Positions 59,530 to 64,000 of a DNA stretch of 64,000 nt are shown piece by piece. The notes beneath the pieces were generated by a model that saw only the letters and a list, made by a program, of their open reading frames with translations, was not told where the DNA came from and made no database searches. Both the position numbers and the translations under genes were made by a program. Origin of the DNA: Pinus tabuliformis (taxonomy: Eukaryota > Streptophyta > Pinopsida > Pinales > Pinaceae); the NCBI GenBank assembly GCA_031772625.1, contig CM062814.1, positions 364,533,750-364,597,749 of the forward strand, read 5' to 3'. Positions within the stretch are counted from its first letter, which is position 1. Each line of letters opens with the position of its first letter.

Positions 59530-62500
59530 AACCCCTCCCCCTTAAGGGAAAAATATCTAGGTGTTCAATGATGCTTATGAACTAGTAAAACACATGCTTC
59601 CCATGGAGCTTTATAACACAACTTGATGCAACATTTACATCATATCATATTGCTAAGGCCATGACGATCATACCATGAACACCATACTACTTATTGGATC
59701 TTTATAACACACCTCAATGCGGTATTTTCATACATATACATTTACAAACATAACCAAAACACAACATCAAAACATATATCAAGGAACATCCACTCAACCA
59801 GTGAATAGAGAAGGATACATAGCCTTCATATAATCAACCATCTCACATGTAGCTTCATCGGGCCCAAAGTGCTTCCGCTGCACTTTAACTTACTCGATTT
59901 CTCGATTTCGGAACACGGGCATATTTCGTTCCAAAATGCAATGAGGTTCCAGCTAGAATTCTCCTTCTGGTTCCACCTGCAATATGAATAAGCCAATCAC
60001 ATGATCAACATCTTTCGCATGCTTCTTAGTAAATGACACATGGAAAATATCATGGAATTTCACTCTCAGAAGCAGTGCAAGTTGGTAGGCCATTAGTCCA
60101 ATCCTCTCAAGGATCTCAAAAGGCCCACACTACCGAGGTTCCAGCTTGGTATATGATCCAATCCTCAAGAATATATTCTTGGGCTTGCAAGTACACATGT
60201 TATCCAACCTGAAACTCAAATACCCCGTGTTGATCTCCATAACTCTTATGCTTCTGGTGTGTTTCCTTTAGATTCTTCTTGATAACCTGTAATTTCCTTC
60301 TCCATACTTTCCAATGTTTCTAATTCAATCAATACCTTGTTCACTGGATCACTCCAAATGGTGGGAGTATTACAACTCCACCCATAAAGTGTCTCAAACA
60401 GACTCATCTTCAAATATTCTTGATACCAATTATTGTATGCAAACTCTACGAGTGTAAGATACTCTTCCCACTTTTCTTGTTGATGCATGACATAAATTTT
60501 CAACATGTCCTCCAGAATCCTATTGAATCTCTTTATCTTTCCACCTATCTATGTATGATAAGTTGTAGTGAAATCCAAATCTGCCCCTAAACTTGAAAAA
60601 AAGTCTTTCCAAAACCTAGAAGTGTACTTGGCATCTCTGCTTAACACAATCTTCTTAGGAATACCATGTATCCTCACTATCTCTTTAATGAAAATATTAT
60701 CTATGTCACTAGTTGAGTTCGCATACTTAGCTGTGATGAAATGAGATACCTTGGTCAACCTGTCAACCACAATCATGATGGAATCATGTTGTCTATATTT
60801 CCTTGACAAAACTGTAATAAATTCCATGGAAATGACATCCCATTTGCACTCTAGAATTGGAATCGACTACAATAAACCACCTAGATGATTACACTTCTTT
60901 TTCTTTCTAACAATCCAAACATCTCACAACATACTCAACCACCTCTTCTTCAAGTTCATCCAATGGTAGAACTTCTTACCCACTGTCACTATCTTATGAT
61001 ATCCTTGGTTACTTGAATATGAATTAACATGAAATTCTAGGAAGATAAGCTTCTTGAGCTCACTGTTGTTCGACACATATATCTTGTCCCTAAATCTAAC
61101 CAAACCATCTACCATGATATGATAATCCAAATCCTATTCATATGTACCTTGCCTTAATATGTTGGTATGTGTCATCCTGTTGTCTTGCATGTAAGATCTG
61201 TTCTTGCAAGTCTATCCCATATGAACTCATATCTACAATATGATTTACATGCTCTCTTCTACTAACAACATCTGCAACCATATTCTCTTTACCCTTAATG
61301 TACCTCATCTTGAAGTCAATCTTACTGAGCGTAGCCAACCACCTAGCTTTTATGGCATTTAGATTAGGATGGTCAAATAAGTACCTCAGCCCATCGTGAT
61401 CACTCATCAAAATGAACCTCTTACAAAGAATATAGTGTCTCCACATCTTCAATGCATGAATGATTTTTGTCAACTAAGGATCTTGTGTCACATAATTCTA
61501 CTTGTGCTCATTTAGTTTCCTTGACTCTTAGATTACTACCTTTCCTTCCTACATTATAACTCCACCAAGTCCTCTTTTGCAAACATCTATACATACCAAA
61601 AACTCTTTATCTGGATTTGTGATATTAAGAACCGGACCATTTGTAAGAAACAACTTCAATTGCTCAAAACTAGATGCACATTCCTCTATCCATTCAAATT
61701 TCTTCTCTTTTCGCTACAAGTATGTAATAGGATAGGTAATCTATGAGAAGTTCCTGATGAACGTCCTATAATAACATACTAGTCCAATGAATGATCTGGT
61801 CTAATCCACATTCCTAGGAGTTTCCCACTTCGTGATATCCTTGATCCTTTCTGGGTCCACTACTATACCTTCCTTGGAAACCACATGCTCGATTTTATTT
61901 TTTTTGAAAGATACCACACTTACTAAGTTTGGCATACAACTGATGCTCTCTCAATAGTCTTAACACCTCTACCATATGTTCAACATGATCTTCCTCATTC
62001 TTAAAATATACCAATATATCATCAATGAATACTACCACAAACTTGTCCAGATAAGGACAAAACACACTATTCATAAAACACACGAAAGTATCTAGAGCAT
62101 TAGTCAAATGAAAAGGAACCACAACAAACTAATAATGCCCATAACTGGTTTGGAAATCAGTTTTGTAGATGCCCTCTTCTTTGATGTGTACCTAATGATA
62201 TCCTTATCTCAAGTCAATCTTTGAGAACATTGTTATTCCCATCAACTGATCAGACAAGTCATCAATCCATAGAAAAGGGTACCTATTCTTCTTCATCACC
62301 TTCTTCAATTTCCTGTAATCAATGCATAATCTGAGAGTACCATCCTCCTTCTTCACGAACAATACTGGTGCACCCCAAGACGACACACTTGGCATAATGT
62401 ATACCTTATCAAGAATTTCATTGAACTGCAAATTCACTTCCACTAACTCTTGGGTGCTCATTCTATATGATGCCTTCAATGTTGGTGTTGCTCCTGACAT

Positions 62501-62640
62501 CAGCTCAATAGAAAAATTCTCTTCCCTACGAGGTGGTAACTCTAAGATATCTGCTGGAAATAAATCCTAAAAATATTGCAAAACCTAATACCTATTCGAG
62601 AAATTTTCATCCTCAACATCCTTACCTTTTGTAGATATTA
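59530..62640 (-). pseudogene. Ty3/gypsy pol, copy 2 (RT, RNase H, integrase)
   Basis: Minus strand, high to low. RT is at 62500-62204 ('[20 protein letters not shown]') and 62122-61895 ('[14 protein letters not shown]', catalytic FIDD kept). RNase H is at 61473-61138 ('HALKMWRHYILCKRFILMSD'). The integrase zinc-binding domain is at 61130-60924, the core at 60827-60549 ('HGIPKKIVLSRDAKYTSRFW'), and the C-terminal part at 60506-60246. Frameshifts and stops separate all blocks. It ends at about 62640, where a copia LTR interrupts it before gag. It is the internal part of the element whose LTR holds the pararetrovirus cluster. Confidence 0.92.
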
Positions 62641-62644
62641 ACCC

Positions 62645-63010
62645 TGTACAGAAATTACCTGCATACAAATTCTTAAACACAGAAAATAAACAATGTGAGA
62701 GCATAACACATAAAACACATATACATAGAGATTTTCCCCTGGATCCCAAAACCGGGACTACCAATTTGATTTTTCATTATGTTCCTTTCAATGTTACAAT
62801 ACATATTTATACATGCCGAAGCATCCAATACCATGGACTAAAAACCATCGCGTCCAAAACTAAGGACCGAAAACCATCGCATCCAAAACCATGTGCGAAA
62901 GGCCATGCACAAAACCATAGGTAGGTCTGCCCATCCTAATATAGGGTCCAAAAAAATTATATATCCCAACGAGAGAGCTTAGTCATGGAAAGAATATAAC
63001 ACACCCAACA
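62645..63010 (-). repeat. copia 3' LTR at the right end
   Basis: On the minus strand it starts TGTTGGGTGTG at 63010, directly after a purine tract 'AAAGTGGGAGAA', and ends CTGTACA at 62645, so TG...CA with about 366 bp. It contains repeated 'accatcgc(g/a)tccaaaac' words. The partner LTR lies beyond the window. Confidence 0.75.
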
Positions 63011-63019
63011 TTCTCCCAC

Positions 63020-64000
63020 TTTTTGTTTTCTTTTCACAAGGGGCACCAAGAGAGCTTAGTCATTTATCCAGCCCTACAACACCCTTTGTTTCTCCACACC
63101 AAGGGAACTTCTCAGAGCTCACAGATTTTTTCAATGCATCTGCAGTATTTTTCAAAGTGTCCACCTTCATCAGCAACACCTTTTTTTCTTCTATCATATC
63201 CCCCACAAAGTTATACTGAACATCAATGTGCTTTGTCTTTGAATGGTAAGTAGGGTTCTTTGCTAAGAAAATTGCACTTTGGCTGTCACAGTCTATCCTT
63301 ATAGCTCCTTGTACTAACCCCATACTTGAACACATTCTCTGCAGCCAAACTGCTTCCTTGATTGCATGAGTGGCTGCCATGTATTCTGCCTCTGTAGTTG
63401 ATAGTGCCACTACAGATTGTTTCTTACTCATCCAACTGACTGCATCTCCAAATAGGTTAAACACATACCCACTTGTAGATCTTCTTTGATCCAGATCTCT
63501 AGCCCAGTCCTCATCAACAAAGCCACGGATATCCAAAACTCTGTCCAATCCTCGTCTTCCTTGGTAGAAAAACCATAATCACTAGTGCCACACAAATACC
63601 TGGAAACCAGCTTCACTGTTGTCCAATGCTCCTTCCCTGGTTTTGACATAAACCTGCTCAATACTCCCACTGCACGTGCAATTTCCATTCTAGTATAGAC
63701 CATCGCATACATCATGCTACCAACTACACTTGGATATGGAACACGAGACATATCCTCTTCCTCTTCTTCTGTCTTGGGACATTGCTCAGTAGATAACTTT
63801 ACACCTATAGGAATAGGAACCTTCACCGGTTTACTATCTTGCATATTAAACCTCTATAATATTTTCTCAACATACTTCCTTTGGATTAACCAGTGCTTCC
63901 TCTTTGCCTGATCTCTTTTAATTTCCATGCCCAAAATATAGTTTGTAGCACCAAGATCTTTCATGTCGAATTTGGAGGATAATTGGGACTTCAAATCCTG
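63020..64000 (-). pseudogene. Ty1/copia pol C-terminal part (RT end and RNase H)
   Basis: Minus strand, entering at the window end in RT ('SSKFDMKDLGA.NYILGMEI'). It continues to 'KPVKVPIPIGVKLS' (about 63835) and 'YPSVVGSMMYAMVYTRMEIA'. Then RNase H at 63548-63060 reads 'GFVDEDWARDLDQRRSTSGY', 'KKQSVVALSTTEAEYMAATH' and 'SKTKHIDVQY'. A stop near 63857 and a frame change near 63540 break it. It differs from the copia element at 31.2-37.4 kb and belongs to another lineage. It inserted in gypsy pol copy 2. Confidence 0.9.

Overview
This is nuclear plant DNA. It carries a spliced plant laccase gene with GT-AG introns, a decayed PPR gene piece, Ty1/copia and Ty3/gypsy retroelements with plant-type LTRs, and endogenous plant pararetrovirus (Caulimoviridae-type) sequence. 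AT-rich spacers and nested, degraded retroelements dominate. A seed plant with a large genome is likely, and a conifer or other gymnosperm is my best guess. That guess rests on general character, not on a diagnostic sequence.

Layout. (1) 1-6.3 kb: minus-strand Ty3/gypsy wreckage (integrase, RNase H, RT, then gag) with a copia-type gag piece and an AAACCCTA-rich stretch between. (2) 6.3-12 kb: spacer, then the one gene that looks functional, a six-exon secreted laccase (9134-11615, 567 aa, all copper ligands present). (3) 12-17 kb: short tandem repeats, including an array of about 250-310 bp units with TA/CA microsatellites and CCACGTGG palindromes. (4) 18-23 kb: a long decayed plus-strand reading frame of unknown family, then a gypsy-like gag remnant. 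(5) 24-27.3 kb: tandem duplications, a PPR pseudogene piece, and a second copy of the laccase last exon with its flanks. (6) 28-62.6 kb: two related minus-strand gypsy copies. The LTR of the second was split twice: by a complete copia element with a CTAAT target duplication (31208-37426), and by a 21-kb pararetrovirus cluster (about 37998-59215). (7) 62.6 kb to the end: another copia element on the minus strand.

The pararetrovirus cluster is the most interesting part. It holds three head-to-head or tandem copies: A minus, B plus and partial, C plus. The layout is 30K-type movement protein, coiled-coil region, coat protein with zinc knuckle, a second Cys-rich motif, aspartic protease, RT, RNase H, and a C-terminal extension of about 320 codons. 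No integrase is seen. Each domain set follows the last without clear gene boundaries, so the ancestor probably had one very long reading frame, as in petunia vein clearing virus (Petuvirus). Repeats of about 219 bp, bounded by a purine tract and a Met-tRNA-type primer site, act as quasi-LTRs. Both outer ends of the cluster stop at the base before the primer site. The flanking gypsy LTR resumes without a target-site duplication, which points to repair-mediated capture rather than integrase. All copies are broken by nonsense codons, frameshifts and deletions.
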